Assembly: GCA_965153355.1 (NCBI GenBank)
Contig: OZ231126.1
Location: 65,782,001 to 65,846,000 of the forward strand
DNA from: Flaccisagitta enflata
Taxonomy: Eukaryota > Chaetognatha > Sagittoidea > Aphragmophora
Direction: 5' to 3'
DNA length: 64,000 bases
The translations under genes were made by a program, and so were the position numbers. The notes beneath the pieces are model-generated. The model saw only the letters and a list, made by a program, of their open reading frames with translations, made no database searches and was not told where the DNA came from. Numbering within the stretch: the first letter of the stretch is position 1; each line of letters starts with the position of its first letter. Positions 46,154 to 58,715 of the stretch are shown piece by piece.

Positions 46154-46906
46154 ACTATACAGAAACCGAGATACGGCAGCTTATGTCATGGTGCACACGA
46201 ATTACACGATTTACAAATTTTTATCAAGAAATTACGTTTTCAGTGCATATTATCAATTAATTTGCATTGACAATCATTTGTATGTACAAATTCAGTGTAA
46301 AAAGTAGAAAAAACAAGAGAAAAAATTAGGGATTTACAAGAGAATTCCTTGACTTGTTTTAAGTGAAATTCTTAACCTATCCCTGAATGCAAAATTTTGT
46401 ATTTCTAAAAACATGGCCCTATTCTAAACACATATGAGAAAAAGGTCATGTTTTTAGAAAAGCAAATTCTCACATTCAGAAACCGATTAAGAATTTCACG
46501 CAAAATGACTTGCCAAATTTGCTGCTCGTGTGCAACGCGACTTATACACCACAGCAACAGATCAGCGCTGGGTATCAATGACCATTCATGATCCTTAGGC
46601 TTAGATGACTAAGTGATGAACATCAGATGAGTTGACCGAGGGTTTCGCTAAATTTTGAAGGTTTACAGGGGCATCCACGAGCAGGGCAGGGGCACCTCAA
46701 ATGACTATTTTCTCGTTTTTTAGATGCGTCCTCGCATCTCTATAAGAGGGTCTATCCATCGATTCATTGATTCGTCCTTCCCTCCGTCCATTACGCCTGA
46801 AAATTCACGGTTCTTGATTGTTTTTGGCCACGATGAGTTTTTGCAATGAATCAAACGATCGATACATGTGGTTTGAGTCTCCTTTGGCTATTGTCAGAAA
46901 TTCAAG
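46154..46906. other. Non-coding with fragments of both repeat families
   Basis: A complementary pair (GTGAAATTCTTAACC near 46360, GGTTAAGAATTTCAC-like near 46485) marks a small foldback. The 3' end of a GGGCAGCGG element is at about 46545-46612 (ATCCTTAGGCTTAGATGACTA). A reverse ACAAG 3' end (AGATGCGTCCTCGCATCT) is at 46722. Confidence 0.55.
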
Positions 46907-47014
<108 letters not shown>

Positions 47015-47321
47015 TCATGCATTCAGCGCGTAATTCACCCCATGCAGTGACACAAGCAAAACGCATCGTCGCCCGACTAGGCTTGTTTCTTCGCAAACGA
47101 CGCAAACGACATTTCCGGTTTTCGACTCTTCTCGACTTTTTATCCACGCTTCATATTTACCATCACCGTCGCCACTCAGCAAATGGCACCATCGCTGCCC
47201 GAGGCGCTACAAAGACCAGTGTTGCTGCAAGAGGCGCCGTGGCTGCCAAAGACATTGCTAGCGGCGCTATCTCTGCCGTTAGGACACGCTGCACAATTGT
47301 GTGGAGTTTTTTATTCATGCA
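47015..47321. other. Mixed sequence, nothing certain
   Basis: Open in two frames, with CGTCGCC and GGCGC-rich repeats near 47180-47280. No homology recognised. Confidence 0.45.
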
Positions 47322-47900
47322 CTTTTTGGGCAGCGGCCCCGAAGGGATCGATGACCTATGCTTTCACACATATGGGGAATTTTCTCCTCCTTCTTCTCCT
47401 CCTCCTCCTCCTCCTCCTCCTTCTTCCTCTCCGTCCCCCCCTTCAAATCCCAGTCTTGATGCCCAAATTCCAGTCTCGAGGCCCCTTCTTCTCCTTCTTC
47501 TCCGTCCCCCCTCAAATCCCAGTCTTGAGGCCTAAATTCCAGCCTCAAGGCCCAAATCCCAGAATTGAGGCCCAAATCCTAGCCTCCAGGCCCAAATCCT
47601 AGCCTCCAGGCCCAAATCCTAGCCTCCAGGCCCAAATCCTAGCCTCCAGGCCCAGATCCCAACTTTGAGGCCCAAATCTCAGCCTTGAGGCCTAAATCTC
47701 AACCTTGAAGGCCAAATCCCAGCCAGGACGCCCGATCCCAGGAGGAGGAGGAGAAGGAGGAGGAGAAAATTCCCCATATGTGTGAAAGCATAGGTCATCG
47801 ACCCCTTCGGGCCGCTGCTCTGCTCCCCCCTCAACTTCAATCATAACCTACTTAAGCAGGGCACGGGTACCGCTGACCATCTAACGCTTTTGCGACTATT
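47322..47900 (+). mobile_element. GGGCAGCGG foldback copy 8
   Basis: Arms as in copy 7, core CCAGGCCCAAATCCTAGCCT repeated, 3' GCAGGGCACGGGTACCGCTG and CGCTTTTGCGACTATT. By eye the arms are nearly identical to copy 7, which suggests recent amplification of this subfamily. Confidence 0.92.
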
Positions 47901-48440
47901 AATCAATTTTTTCTAGTTTATCATCAACATCCTCTCAAATGAAACAAAGGGTTATTGTCAGCGAGCAAATTGTATGAACAGCAAACACAATTTGAAATTT
48001 AATGTCAATGGAAAGATCATAATCATCCTTAAGAACAAAATTTTGAACAAAAATAGAGTAATCATTAGGACAGGGGTTCTGACACAAATTTTGGCAGATC
48101 CTTCTTGTTAACGGCACTTTGGCTCAACATCAATGTAGCATTAATGTTCTGCCTTCAAAAGTCGCATTGGGTATCAGGAAATTGCGACCTGCGGGGGGGG
48201 GCACCCCCCACCCTCGTGGCGTGCACCCAGAGATTAATTTGGCTTTTCTGCTAATAAATTCTAAATGGATCATTCAAAAGCTCATGATGGTTTACTTGAA
48301 AGGTATTACGTGGAGAACATGGAAAGATTACTGAGGGAGCTCATGGGACCCTAAGGGGCTCCCTAAGTGACGAAGGAGGGAGAGATCATTTGTTACACCT
48401 AATCTGTTCCTTCTTCACGCAACAACAGACCATGTTACAG
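47901..48440. other. Non-coding with a GC-rich hairpin
   Basis: A G9/C6 stem (GGGGGGGGGCACCCCCC near 48193) lies in otherwise unremarkable sequence. Confidence 0.5.
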
Positions 48441-51400
48441 TTGGTAGACCATTTGGCATAATCTGCACAGACTATCGCCCCTCACACCACAGTATTATGG
48501 AACATTTGTTACACCCAGCAGACCATACTTATGACTGCCCTCTAACAGCATCATTGTCAGCTGGCAGACCATTTGCTACACTCCAAGGCACCATCCCTCC
48601 ACTGCTTCAACATTAAAGGACAAACCCGGTCTGCCAGCAAAAATACGGTCTGGGGGCATTTATATGGTCTAAGTTGGGTGGTCAATGGTTCGCCAGCTGT
48701 AACAATGGTCTGTTATGATAAATGACCATTGTTGCTGCTGATGAAAAGACCAGCAGAATTGGTGCCCCACGTTTCAACACTGAGGTATGAAATGGGCAGA
48801 CTGCTTAATTAACAACATTTCTTACCAGTTCAACAGACACAGAACAGTTGGTAAACATTTATTATATTTCAGTATCATTTTCCTATGTCTTCAACAGAAT
48901 ATTAAATAGTGTTTTGCAAGACACAGCTAATAATCTAGCAAGACCATTTCCTGACTGCCTCACTGCACACATGAGCTTATGAGACCATTTAATATGACTC
49001 TTTTTGTTAAACACCCCCGCTAACAGACTGCATAGTTAAGACCATTTATTACACTCATCAGACTCATTCTCACTGTCTTCAACAGACCATGTTATAATAG
49101 TGGCACTGGTATTATCATAGACCATCCTCTGTCTACCAGACCATTAACATGGCTGGCAGAACCCAATTTTCCAGACCATTTCAGTTCCTTAACAGATTGC
49201 TGAATGTTAGTTGGCAGACCATTTGTTACTTCAGCAGATCATTTCATGACGTTCTTCATCAGACCATTGTTACAGCTGGTGACCATTACACACCACATCT
49301 CAATCTTCCATTACCTTTATAACAACACAACAGAGCTGATGTGATCATTTATTAGTACTAACAGAATTCTGCCTCAGTTTTTCAATACACAAGAATATAA
49401 TAGATATCTTTACAGCAACACTTAAGATCGTTTCTTAACAGACATGTTGTTAAGATTTTATTACACCCAGCAGAGCCAATTTTATGATCACCTTCAATAT
49501 ACCATTGTTAGTTGTAGTGAACCATTGTTACAATTCAGATCATCCTCCACCGGCTTCAACATTGAGGAATGGTCTGTTGGCAGAACAATATTCAACAGTT
49601 GTAACAATGGCCTGTTGAAGCTGGTAGTGGAGGTAGGTCGGTTCGATAAGGTAATAAATGAACTGTTGAAGTTGTAACAATGGTCTCTTGGGAGGCCGGA
49701 GGGATTGTCTGTTGGTGTAACAATGGTTCGCTGCAACAATGGTCTGTTGGGGGTGTCATAGGAATGGCCCGCTGGGTAACAAAAGGTCTGCCAGAAGGTA
49801 ACAATGGTCTGTTGGGGGCCATAGGAATGTCTAAGTTGTAACAAATGGCCTGCCAGCTGTAACAATGGTCTGCTGGAGGCAGTCATAGAATTGTCTGCTG
49901 CAACAATGGCCTGCCAGCTGCAACAATGCCTGTCAGGGGGCAGTCACAGAACATGGTCTGCTGTGGATGTAATAAATGGTCTGACAGCTGTAACCATGCT
50001 GTCTACAAGGCATTGGAGGGAATGGTCTGCTGGTGTAACAAATGGTCTGCCAGCTGTAACAATATTCTCCTGTTGAAGGCAGTGGAGGAATGGTCTGATG
50101 GGTACAAATGGTCTGCCAGCTGTAACAATGGTCTGTTGAAGGCAGCAGAGGAGCGGTTCGTTGGGAGTAAACACGGTCTGCCAGCTGTGAAAACAATGGT
50201 CTGTTATGCGGAGGACTGGTTCGCTGGGTGTTATAAATGGTTCAAGCTGGGTGTTGGCAATGGTCTGCTAGCTGTAAATAATGGCGCGTTAAAGGTCAGA
50301 GGAATGGTCTGCTGGTGGGGACAGATGGTCTGCCAGCTGCAACAATGGTCTGTTGGCTATATTGAGGAATGGTCTGCTGGATGTAACAATGGTTCGGCTG
50401 CTGTAACAATGGTTCCGTTGAAGGGCAGTGGAGGGAATGGTCTGTTGGGTGTAACAATGGTCTGCTGAAGGTAATAATGGCTTGCGCTGAAGACAGTGGA
50501 GGGATTTTTGGTCTGTTGGTGTAACAATGGTCTGCCAGCTAATAATGCATCTGTTAGCAGTTTTCAGGAATGGTTCGCCGGGTGCAATAATGGTCTGCCA
50601 GTTGTAACATTGGTTCGTTGGGGCAACAAGAGAACAACTGTTGGGTAACAAATGGTCTGCCAGCAAAAATGGTCTGTTGAAGGCTGTGGAGGGAATGGTC
50701 TGCTGGCTGAAACAAATGGTCTGCCAGTTGTAACCATGGTCTGTTGAAGGCAGTTGAGGGAATGGTCTGTTGGGTGTAACAAATGGCCTGCCAGCTGTAA
50801 CAAATAGTCTGTTAGCGCGTGGAGGATTGGTCTGCTGGTGTACAAATGGTTCTGCCAGCTGCAACAATGAGTCTGTTAGGGCAAACATAGAATGTATTCG
50901 GGTTTTACAAATGGTCTGCCAGATGTAACAATGGTCTGCGTTGGGGCAGTCATAGGTAATGGTCTGTGTGGGTAACAAATGGTCTGCCAGCTGTAACAAT
51001 GGTCTGTTGAAGGCATGAGGAATGGTCTGCTGGTGCAATGTAATGGTTCGTTAGCCGTAACAATGGTCTGGTTGAAGGTGGTTGAGGAATGTTCTGCTGG
51101 GTGCTCAAATGGTTCCTGCCAGCTGTAACAATGATCTGTTGAAGGTAGTGAGGGATTAGTCTGCTGGGTAACACAAATGGTTCAAGGCCAGCTGTAACAA
51201 TGGTCTGTTGGGGGCAGTCATAGGAATGGTCTGCTGTGTGTAACAAATGGTCTGCCAGCTGTAACAATGGTCTGTTGAAGGCATTGGGAGGAATTATCTG
51301 CTGGGTGTGAATAAATGGCCTGCCAGCTGTAACAATGGTCTGTTGAAGGTATTGAGGGGTTTATTCGTTGGCAACAAATGGCTCTCAGCTGTAACAATGG

Positions 51401-51660
51401 TCTGTTAAAGTGGTAGGTGGAGGGATTTGTCTGTGGGTAACAAATGGTCTGCCAGCTGTAACAATGGTCTGTTGGGGGCAGTCAGAATGGTCTGCCGGTG
51501 TAACAAACAGTTCGCTAGCTGTAACAATGGTTCGTTGGGGGCAGTCATAGGAATGGTCTGCTGGGTGTAACAAATGGTCTGCTGGGAGCACTAACTTGTC
51601 CCACAGCATGATTAAATGGTCTGTTCAAGCCTTTCAATGGTCTGCTCTGAGCGATTTAGT
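48441..51660. repeat. AATGGTCTG higher-order minisatellite, ~3.2 kb
   Basis: From about 49560 to 51600 a ~70-75-bp compound unit repeats. It is built from three related submotifs: AATGGTCTGCTGGGTGTAAC, AATGGTCTGCCAGCTGTAAC and AATGGTCTGTTGAAGGCAGT. The left part (48441-49550) is more diverged and mostly reads in the opposite direction (GACCATTGTTACAGCTGG, GCAGACCATTTGTTAC), so the array is roughly palindromic. Frames across it (rich in Trp/Cys) are repeat translations. Confidence 0.92.
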
Positions 51661-51834
51661 TTTCCTAAGATACATTCGTCAAAAAGGTCGGTTGGCAATG
51701 GTCTGTTCGATTACCAATTCCTAGATTTTAAGGGTTTACCATTCTTAGTTACCAAGCAATCAACAATCAAAAATTTGCCTCTACTTTTTTTTGACCATGG
51801 TTACATTAACTGAATACAAAACTTGGTGGAAAGT

Positions 51835-52091
51835 GGCAAGTGATTCATTTCGATTGAATGACCTGATTCCTTGGGTGATTACTGTGTATCAAATGCATAT
51901 ACTTTTTTCAGGGGTACAAAAATTTAGATAAAAACTGATTTTTTAAAATCTTACTACACAAGTAGAAAGTACAACAGCATCAGTGGACATGATAAGTGGT
52001 TTTTCGTCTTTTTAGATCAAGCTAGAAAATCCTGGTGAGGTCAATATTGTCAAACTAGTTGATGTTGAATAAAACAATTGGCTATTCTGCC
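51835..52091 (+). repeat. Dispersed repeat G, copy 2 (hAT target)
   Basis: Colinear with 22955-23210. It ends at GGCTATTCTGCC, where the hAT element is inserted; the duplicated ATTCTGCC is at 52084-52091. Confidence 0.82.
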
Positions 52092-53271
52092 TAGTGTTCG
52101 CACGAGCAGGCAATTTGCTAGCAGAGCTGCTAGCAGTAATTTGAAACTGCTCTGCTAGCAGAAAATTTTCAGCTGCTAGCAGTAAGTAGCAGTAAATATA
52201 CTAATATTTTGATACTTTTCTGTCCATTTTCCGGTAAAAATCCAAGTCAAATATCTACAAAGATTTCTTTTGTTTTTTTTTTATTTGCATGATAAAAAAA
52301 ATCTTCAGAAATTGATAATTTCATACCTATATATGTAAAGGCTGTTCATGACAATTACCTTGAACTGATGGGATACAACCAGAATCAAAAAGATATGCTA
52401 AATTGGAAATATCTATTGGACTTATGAAAACACAAAAATACCTATTCAGCTTGTCCAACAACAATTCTGGGAGAGGAGGAATGTGCATCTAGTGCAGCTG
52501 GGATGCTTATTGCAATGATTGCTGATAAAGTAACTCATACAATATGCCATCTAAAAGTCATGGCTTTCTACATCATTATTCATCAAAAACCAAGTGATTG
52601 TAGTGAAAGTTGGATAACATTACAACCAAAACTACCTAATAAAAAGTCCTTAATCTGGACCCTTTACTAAGTTCTAACCTTTCCCAGAAAATACTCCCAC
52701 TGCAGATAGTATCATGAGAAATCAAAAAGTAATGTGTCGTTTTGAAAGGGGTAACTAATTCCTGTCTATTTCTGAGATATGCAGAATACAAGACCATATC
52801 CATCTGTTCAACTTTTCATGCTCCTCATATACTAATGATGGCAAGATACTGAAACTTTCTACTTTCTGAAACATCCATCTCCAGATCTAATTTTTTTTCC
52901 CATACACAGGACTCATTGTCTATTGGTCAGTCGCTTGGTCTGTCAGTTTGTATCACTGTTGAATTGTTTTTTTATTTTATCTGCATTGTAATGACATTAA
53001 ACTGTCCCTCCCCAGCCACTCAAGTCAATGGTGTCATGTATCTGGTCTTGTTACAGGCCTCATTGTTGCCTCATTTGATGCAATGTGTTAAAAGTCCATA
53101 ACACTTTCTCTTCTTTGGTAGTTATTTTATCATTTTTGGTTGGTAATAAGCCATAACAGTTAGTTTATATATATGTGTATTACTGCTCTTTACTGCTAGC
53201 AGTGCTAGCAGAAAAATATTTTTTCTGCTTTCTGCTAGCAGAAAAAAAATCCACTGCTTTTGCGAACACTA
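52092..53271. mobile_element. Non-autonomous hAT transposon, 1,180 bp
   Basis: Terminal inverted repeats TAGTGTTCGCACGAGCAG and (reversed right end) TAGTGTTCGCAAAAGCAG are flanked by a perfect 8-bp duplication ATTCTGCC (52084-52091, 53272-53279). Both ends contain several CTGCTAGCAG palindromes, typical of subterminal transposase-binding repeats. The interior has no transposase frame. It includes a weak match to an ACAAG element near 52910-53055. Confidence 0.93.
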
Positions 53272-53362
53272 ATTCTGCCTGATGTACAACTTTTTCCCTC
53301 ATCGCGATAGCCACCATTACTGGTGTTCTAAGTTGTCTGTTATCATAATGACTCCTTGATAG

Positions 53363-54574
53363 GGTTACGATGTTGGGACAATGGAGACGATCAGTGCGAA
53401 TGGAATGATAAGATATACCCATCTCAAGCCGAAATCGAAGAAAAATGCGAATTAAAAGAGTGCGACGGAAAATGCGTTCGAGAGTATGGTAAGTGATCGA
53501 TGAGAGTATAACAAATAATTACGAGTTGCTTACTCATTTTCTTACCTCTAAACCAAATGGGTCTTACATATTTTCAGTTGTAAGTTTAATTCAATTAATT
53601 GACCTAATTGTTAAAGATCTAAATGATCAGAGAGGGAAATTAGAGAGATGAAGTTAAAATGATCTTAAAAAGAAATGAAGTTTAATGATGATATGATTGT
53701 AGTGAGTCTATCAAAGGTCTATCAAAATTAGGCGGAAAGCGTTAGAAATGAAGATATAATCAATCCAAGCGATTTTTATCACTAATTTGAGTTAATTCTA
53801 TTAACATGATGCAAAAAATGCCCAAAAAGTAAAAGGCTATCCCCTGATGAACGTAAATATATGCTGATAAGTGAAGGGTAACCAAGTTTGGAATTGCTAC
53901 ACTCTCCTTATTGTTGATACTCGACTTCACCTTCATTTCCTTAGCTATTGTCAACTAACGCGACTTTTTTCCTGTGTGACTGACTCTTCTTCGACTTCAT
54001 CCGCCAACTGCATGACATGAAAAATGATGTTCATTTTTTTTGCATTCCATCTTCTTAAAATTATGAACGGAAAACGTCCTACTTTTTTTTCTCGTAGAAT
54101 CAGCAACAATCGGACACCTCACATTTAGTTAAATATCCTCCATCACGCCCTACATACAGGAAAGTCGGAAATGTCGCTTTCCTACATCAAAATACTAAGT
54201 CTTAGCTATCTCCATGTCATTTTTCATCATACCGAGGGCATTTTTACATCCTCTATTGATCATTTTACTTTTTCGCCTAATAATGTGAGACCTGATAAGT
54301 CTGCAAGAGATTTCCGATTGTGCCTCATTGACAGAGAGACTGTTATCGTTTCAACCCACATGTATCAGCTCATGGAGAACAAGATATAAGCTGCAAGAGC
54401 GAGGAGATATTCCAACAAGTCGGTTGCAGGAATATCACATATCACGACGGTCACCCCCGCTACATTTGCGTCTGCGACGATGCAGATGGCTGCAACATCG
54501 CACATAGGGCAGAAACCAAGCTGTTACTGCTATTAGGCCCACTTTTTTTCGTGGGCTTTATCCTTCGTGAGTAG
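53363..54574 (+). CDS. Ly6/uPAR three-finger GPI-anchored protein (5' exon missing)
   Basis: Two exons. Exon A, 53363-53488, follows an AG and ends TATG|GTAAGT. It encodes LRCWDNGDDQCEWNDKI and, after an intervening stretch, CELKECDGKCVREY. Exon B, 54369-54574, follows TGTATCAG and encodes ISCKSEEIFQQVGCRNITYH, then YICVCDDADGCN, then a hydrophobic tail (KLLLLLGPLFFVGFILRE) and TAG. Both junctions are phase 1. Ten cysteines are present, the full Ly6/uPAR set, ending in the diagnostic CxC...CN. NIT is a glycosylation site. The C-terminal hydrophobic segment suggests GPI anchoring at the cell surface. Exon A begins with two bases of a split codon, so a signal-peptide exon must lie upstream, probably beyond the hAT element. 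An alternative acceptor at 54384 is also in phase. The ligand is unknown. Confidence 0.85.
53489..54368 (+). other. Intron of the Ly6-like gene
   Basis: 880 bp, GTAAGT...CAG, AT-rich. No repeat family member was recognised in it, in contrast to the flanking DNA. Confidence 0.8.
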
Positions 54575-54631
54575 TTCCATGGATTACTTATACATATACC
54601 CTTCAAGGCCGTAATGGCCCTACAAACTAAC

Positions 54632-54637
54632 AATAAA
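54632..54637 (+). terminator. Polyadenylation signal candidate
   Basis: AATAAA 58 bp after the Ly6-like stop codon, just before the GA microsatellite. Confidence 0.55.
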
Positions 54638-54674
54638 GGCGGCTGATCGCCGTAGGAAAAAGGTCGTAAATGCT

Positions 54675-55420
<746 letters not shown>

Positions 55421-55893
55421 GTGGCCGATGTCCCAGAACAGACTTGTGACGCCCGTCCTTCCGCCCCCGCCCCTCTGCTGACCATCAAGGCCTCTCAAAT
55501 TAGCTCTCCAGGGACTCACCTCTAGCTCTAGGCCAAAAAATCAGCCCTCTTGGCTTCAAATCAGCTCTCCCAAGCTCCCAAATCTGCCTCCCAGACCCCA
55601 TGGAATCTGCCCTCCAGACTCACTCAGTTCACACTGCCAAAACCAGGCCCGCTAAACCCTCAAATCTCCTGCTCTCTCTAAGCCCAATTATGCCCTCTAA
55701 CCCCCAGATATGCCTTCTCAGTGGCATGGGACTGGCCATCTAGAGTCTCTTCAGATGGATGGACGCTGTGGCTTTCTTTCTCAACCCACAGGACACGGTT
55801 TCTTAGCCATGCTGCCCTGCTCTCACTCATTTTTCACTGATCATTCAGTTAGGCATCGGGTACGCTTGACCATAAGGATCCTTGGATGACTAT
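55421..55893 (+). mobile_element. GGGCAGCGG foldback copy 9, decayed
   Basis: Only CCGATGTCC of the first arm, CTCTCAAATTAGC-type core repeats, GCTGCCCTGCTCTCACTC and the 3' GGCATCGGGTACGCTTGACC with ATCCTTGGATGACTA remain. Confidence 0.7.
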
Positions 55894-56531
55894 TTGAATG
55901 TCCTAAGGGGATTTGGCCCCAGAACACAGGGGACTTTTGTTCTGTCTGCTCGTCCGTCTGTCATGTTCTTCACCAGGCCCCTCAGACCCCACATCCAGCC
56001 TCTCAGGTCTCAAATCTGGCCTCTCAGGCCTCAAATTCAGACTTTCAGTCCTCACATTGAGACTCATGGGCCTCAAAGCCATTCTCTCAGGCCTCAAATT
56101 CCTATTGACTCAGGCCTCAAATCTGGCCCTCAGGCCTCAAATGCGGCCTCTCAGGCCACCCCTGCCCCTCAGGCCCCTCAATCTGGTCTCTCAGGTCTCA
56201 AATCTGGCCTACGTTTCAAATCCGGCCTGTAATGCCTCAAACCTGGCCTCCTCAGGGCCTCGGGGCCCAGCTCCCCAGGCCTCCCAAATTAGGGCTCACA
56301 GGCTCTGCACAGCAGCTGCTGCTTAAAATCAGACCCACGGTCATTTCATCTTGGGAGTTTCTTCAGACTTTTGAGTTTTCAATGTTGTCAGGCAGATCTA
56401 GAAAGTCCTCAGGTGGCCTTGCAGACTCTACGCTTGGCCGCTGCCCTGCTTCCCCTCACACAAATTCACAATCATGCAAAGTAGTAAAACATGTATCGCT
56501 GACCATATACTGTTCTTGGGCGACCTGTTAA
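55894..56531 (+). mobile_element. GGGCAGCGG foldback copy 10, decayed
   Basis: CCCAGAACACAGGGGACTTT, then a core of CTCAGGCCTCAAATCTGGCC units. Later come TTGGCCGCTGCCCTGCTTCC and 3' CGCTGACCATATACTGTTC with GGGCGACCTG. The second arm is mostly lost. Confidence 0.7.
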
Positions 56532-56544
56532 TTCTTAACTGGAG

Positions 56545-56809
56545 TTTTTTTGGGCAGCGGCCACGGAGGGGCAGATGTCCTATGATTCCACACAGGGCTT
56601 TTTTCTCCGGTTTCCATTTTCCGTCCCCCCCCCTTGGCCTCTAATCAGACCCACAGACCCTAATCATTAGGAAGAATAATGCACCGCCCTAGGTGGAAAC
56701 ATAGGTCATCAGCCACTCCAGGCCCGCTGCCCCTCTCATAATCTCCTTAAGACATACACTAATTTAGGGGCATCGGGTACCGATGACCATGTATTGCTTT
56801 TGCGACTAT
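56545..56809 (+). mobile_element. GGGCAGCGG foldback copy 11, short
   Basis: TTTTTTTGGGCAGCGG, GATGTCCTATGATTCCACAC, almost no core, then GGTCATCAGCCACTCC and GGGGCATCGGGTACCGATG with TGCTTTTGCG. It resembles copy 4 in its GATTCCAC/GATTCAAC arm. Confidence 0.82.
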
Positions 56810-56879
56810 TTATTTTTATTTCTTGTGGGAGATTCTTAAAGACAGGTTCATCAAGTTGATTGAGGCATCGACAACCTCT

Positions 56880-57470
56880 GGTTAGCCTTAATTTTGCCTC
56901 AGCCACCTCTGCTGCCTCAGCCGCCTCTGCCTCTGCCCCCTCTGCTGCCTCTGCCGCTTCAGCCACTGCCGCCTCTGCCGCTTATGCCACCTCTGCTGCC
57001 TCTGCCTCTGCTAATTCCGCCGCCGCCGCCTCTGCTGCCTCTGCCATTGCCCCCTCTGCTGCCTCTGCCGCCTCTGCCTCCTCTGCTGCCTCTGCCGCCT
57101 CTGCCTCCACTAATTCCGCCCACGCTGCCTCTGCCGCCTCTGCTCTGTCCCCTCTGCTGCCTCTGCTGCCTCTGCTGCCTCGGGCGCCTCTGCCGCCTCT
57201 GCCTCCGCTAATTCCGCCTCTGCCGCCTCTGCTGCCTCTGCCACCTCTGCCACCTCTGCCTCCGCTAATTCCGCCACCACCGCCTCAGCTGCCTCTGCCA
57301 TTGCCCCCTCTTCTGCCTCTGCCGCCTCTGCCGCCTCTGCCGCCTCTGCCACCTCTGCCTCCGCTAATTCCGCCGCCGCCACCTCTGCCACCTCTGCTCT
57401 GCCCCCTCTGCTGCCTTTGCCACCTCTGCCGCCTCTGCTTCCGCTAATTCCGCTAATTCCGCTAATTCGG
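56880..57470. repeat. (GCCTCTGCC)n hexamer-based GC-rich array
   Basis: Mixtures of GCCTCTGCC, GCCTCTGCT and GCCGCC hexamers punctuated by GCTAATTCCGCC. One frame encodes Ala/Ser repeats with Asn-Ser-Ala punctuation, and the complementary strand encodes Ala/Glu repeats. Confidence 0.9.
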
Positions 57471-57890
57471 TGGCGGAATTAAGGGAGGGTGATTGGGAAG
57501 ATATTACTGCTTTTGACTCTGCCCCTGCTGCTGCTGCCCCGCCGCCGCCGCCACCGCTGCAGCGGCTACGGCGGCGGAATTAGCGGAGGGTAATTGGGAA
57601 GATGTTACTGCATTTGATTCTATCCCTGCTGGTGCCGCCGCCGCCGCTGCCGCCGCCGCCGCTGCCGCCGCCGCTGCCGCCACCGCTGCCGCCGCTGCTG
57701 GCTGCCGGGCCAAGCATGGGCTCGCCGCTGCCGCTGCTGGCGCCTTCGCCGCTGCTGCAGCAGGGGCAATAGCAGCGGAATTTTTAAGAGACAGGAGAGG
57801 AGATGCCAATAATGCAGCAGGAGAACCAGAGCAAAAATGCTTTTGCCACTGCCTCTGCTGTAACCCCTACATTCTGGGTCCCAGAGGCTG
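57458..57890 (+). pseudogene. Duplicated acidic/poly-Ala coding-like segment (unknown)
   Basis: A peptide-level repeat occurs twice: AELREGDWEDITAFDS (57473-57520) and AELAEGNWEDVTAFDS (57575-57622). Each follows Ala-rich or Ala/Ser/Asn-rich codons and precedes Ala runs. The copies are in different frames because of an indel in the GCC run. The second frame continues through poly-Ala to AAEFLRDRRGDANNAAGEPE and a Cys cluster CFCHCLCCNPY, then TGA at about 57888. I do not recognise the product. It could be a low-complexity exon or just a conserved repeat with open frames. Confidence 0.4.
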
Positions 57891-58525
57891 ACAAAGACTG
57901 AGTTGATTCATAGTTTGTTTTCACTGTTTGGCTTCATCATTATTCGGACACATGTTTTATCAATTCTAAAGAAAAAATTGTTGAAAGTCTTTTTAAAGAT
58001 ATATATAGTCTTTCATGAAAAATAGTCTTGAAATAAAAAAAATCTATATTTTTCATCTCCTTCTTTTATATATTTAGAAATTAAACAAAAAGAATCATTT
58101 GAAAAAATAGAAATATAGATTTTGATAAGATTTTCAAAAATTGATAGTAACAGATTGTATTATAAGATAATATGAAAAAAATTGAAAAGTGATCCAAATA
58201 AAATATTAATGAGGGCCCAAGAAAACTTTGCTTTTGAAGTTCACTCATTAACCACTTTGATACTAATGAGCATTGAAAATTGCAACCACTCTAGTCCGAT
58301 TCTGCCTTGAGTGGTTTGGGAGCATTTTCAGATGAGGATTTGGCCTCGAGTGCCCTCCTCCTATTTGGCCCCCAAAGCTTACCAACTTCCTCAAACGCCT
58401 CATGAGAAAAAGGGGAAAACAAATTTTCCTCACGGAACTCAAAAAGTCTTCGAATCCTTGAATCTCGACTTTTTTCCAAATGATTTGTTCACGTTTGCAT
58501 CAAAATTTGCACTCACTTAATAATT
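57891..58525. other. Non-coding, nothing recognised
   Basis: AT-rich sequence with poly-A/T stretches; no gene supported. Confidence 0.5.
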
Positions 58526-58715
58526 AGTCGCGTGCTACACCCCGCTTTGTCCGTCCGTCGGTCCGTCCGTCCATCCGTCGGTCCGTCACACTTTACTTTT
58601 TCGGCGTTTATGGGGTTTTTGGCTATACCGCTCCTGCCCAAATGCTCCACTGACCTCAAATATGGCCCCTGCCCACCCGCACGCGACTGGGGTAGCCGTG
58701 TATCCGGCCTTGTTT
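58526..58715 (-). mobile_element. ACAAG element, GTCGCGTG subfamily
   Basis: AGTCGCGTGCTACACC (half hairpin lost), (CCGTCCGTCGGT)n, CCTGCCCACCCGCACGCGACT, GTGTATCCGGCCTTGT. Confidence 0.9.

Noticed and set aside
49926-51038. Trp/Cys-rich frames such as those reading WSAGCNN repeats
   Set aside because: They follow the AATGGTCTG minisatellite unit and are broken whenever unit length changes; no coding constraint is apparent.
52905-53060. ACAAG element inside the hAT transposon
   Set aside because: TTGGTCAGTCGCTTGGTCTG and CATGTATCTGGTCTTGTTAC resemble the ends, but the hairpin and motif are too degraded to call.
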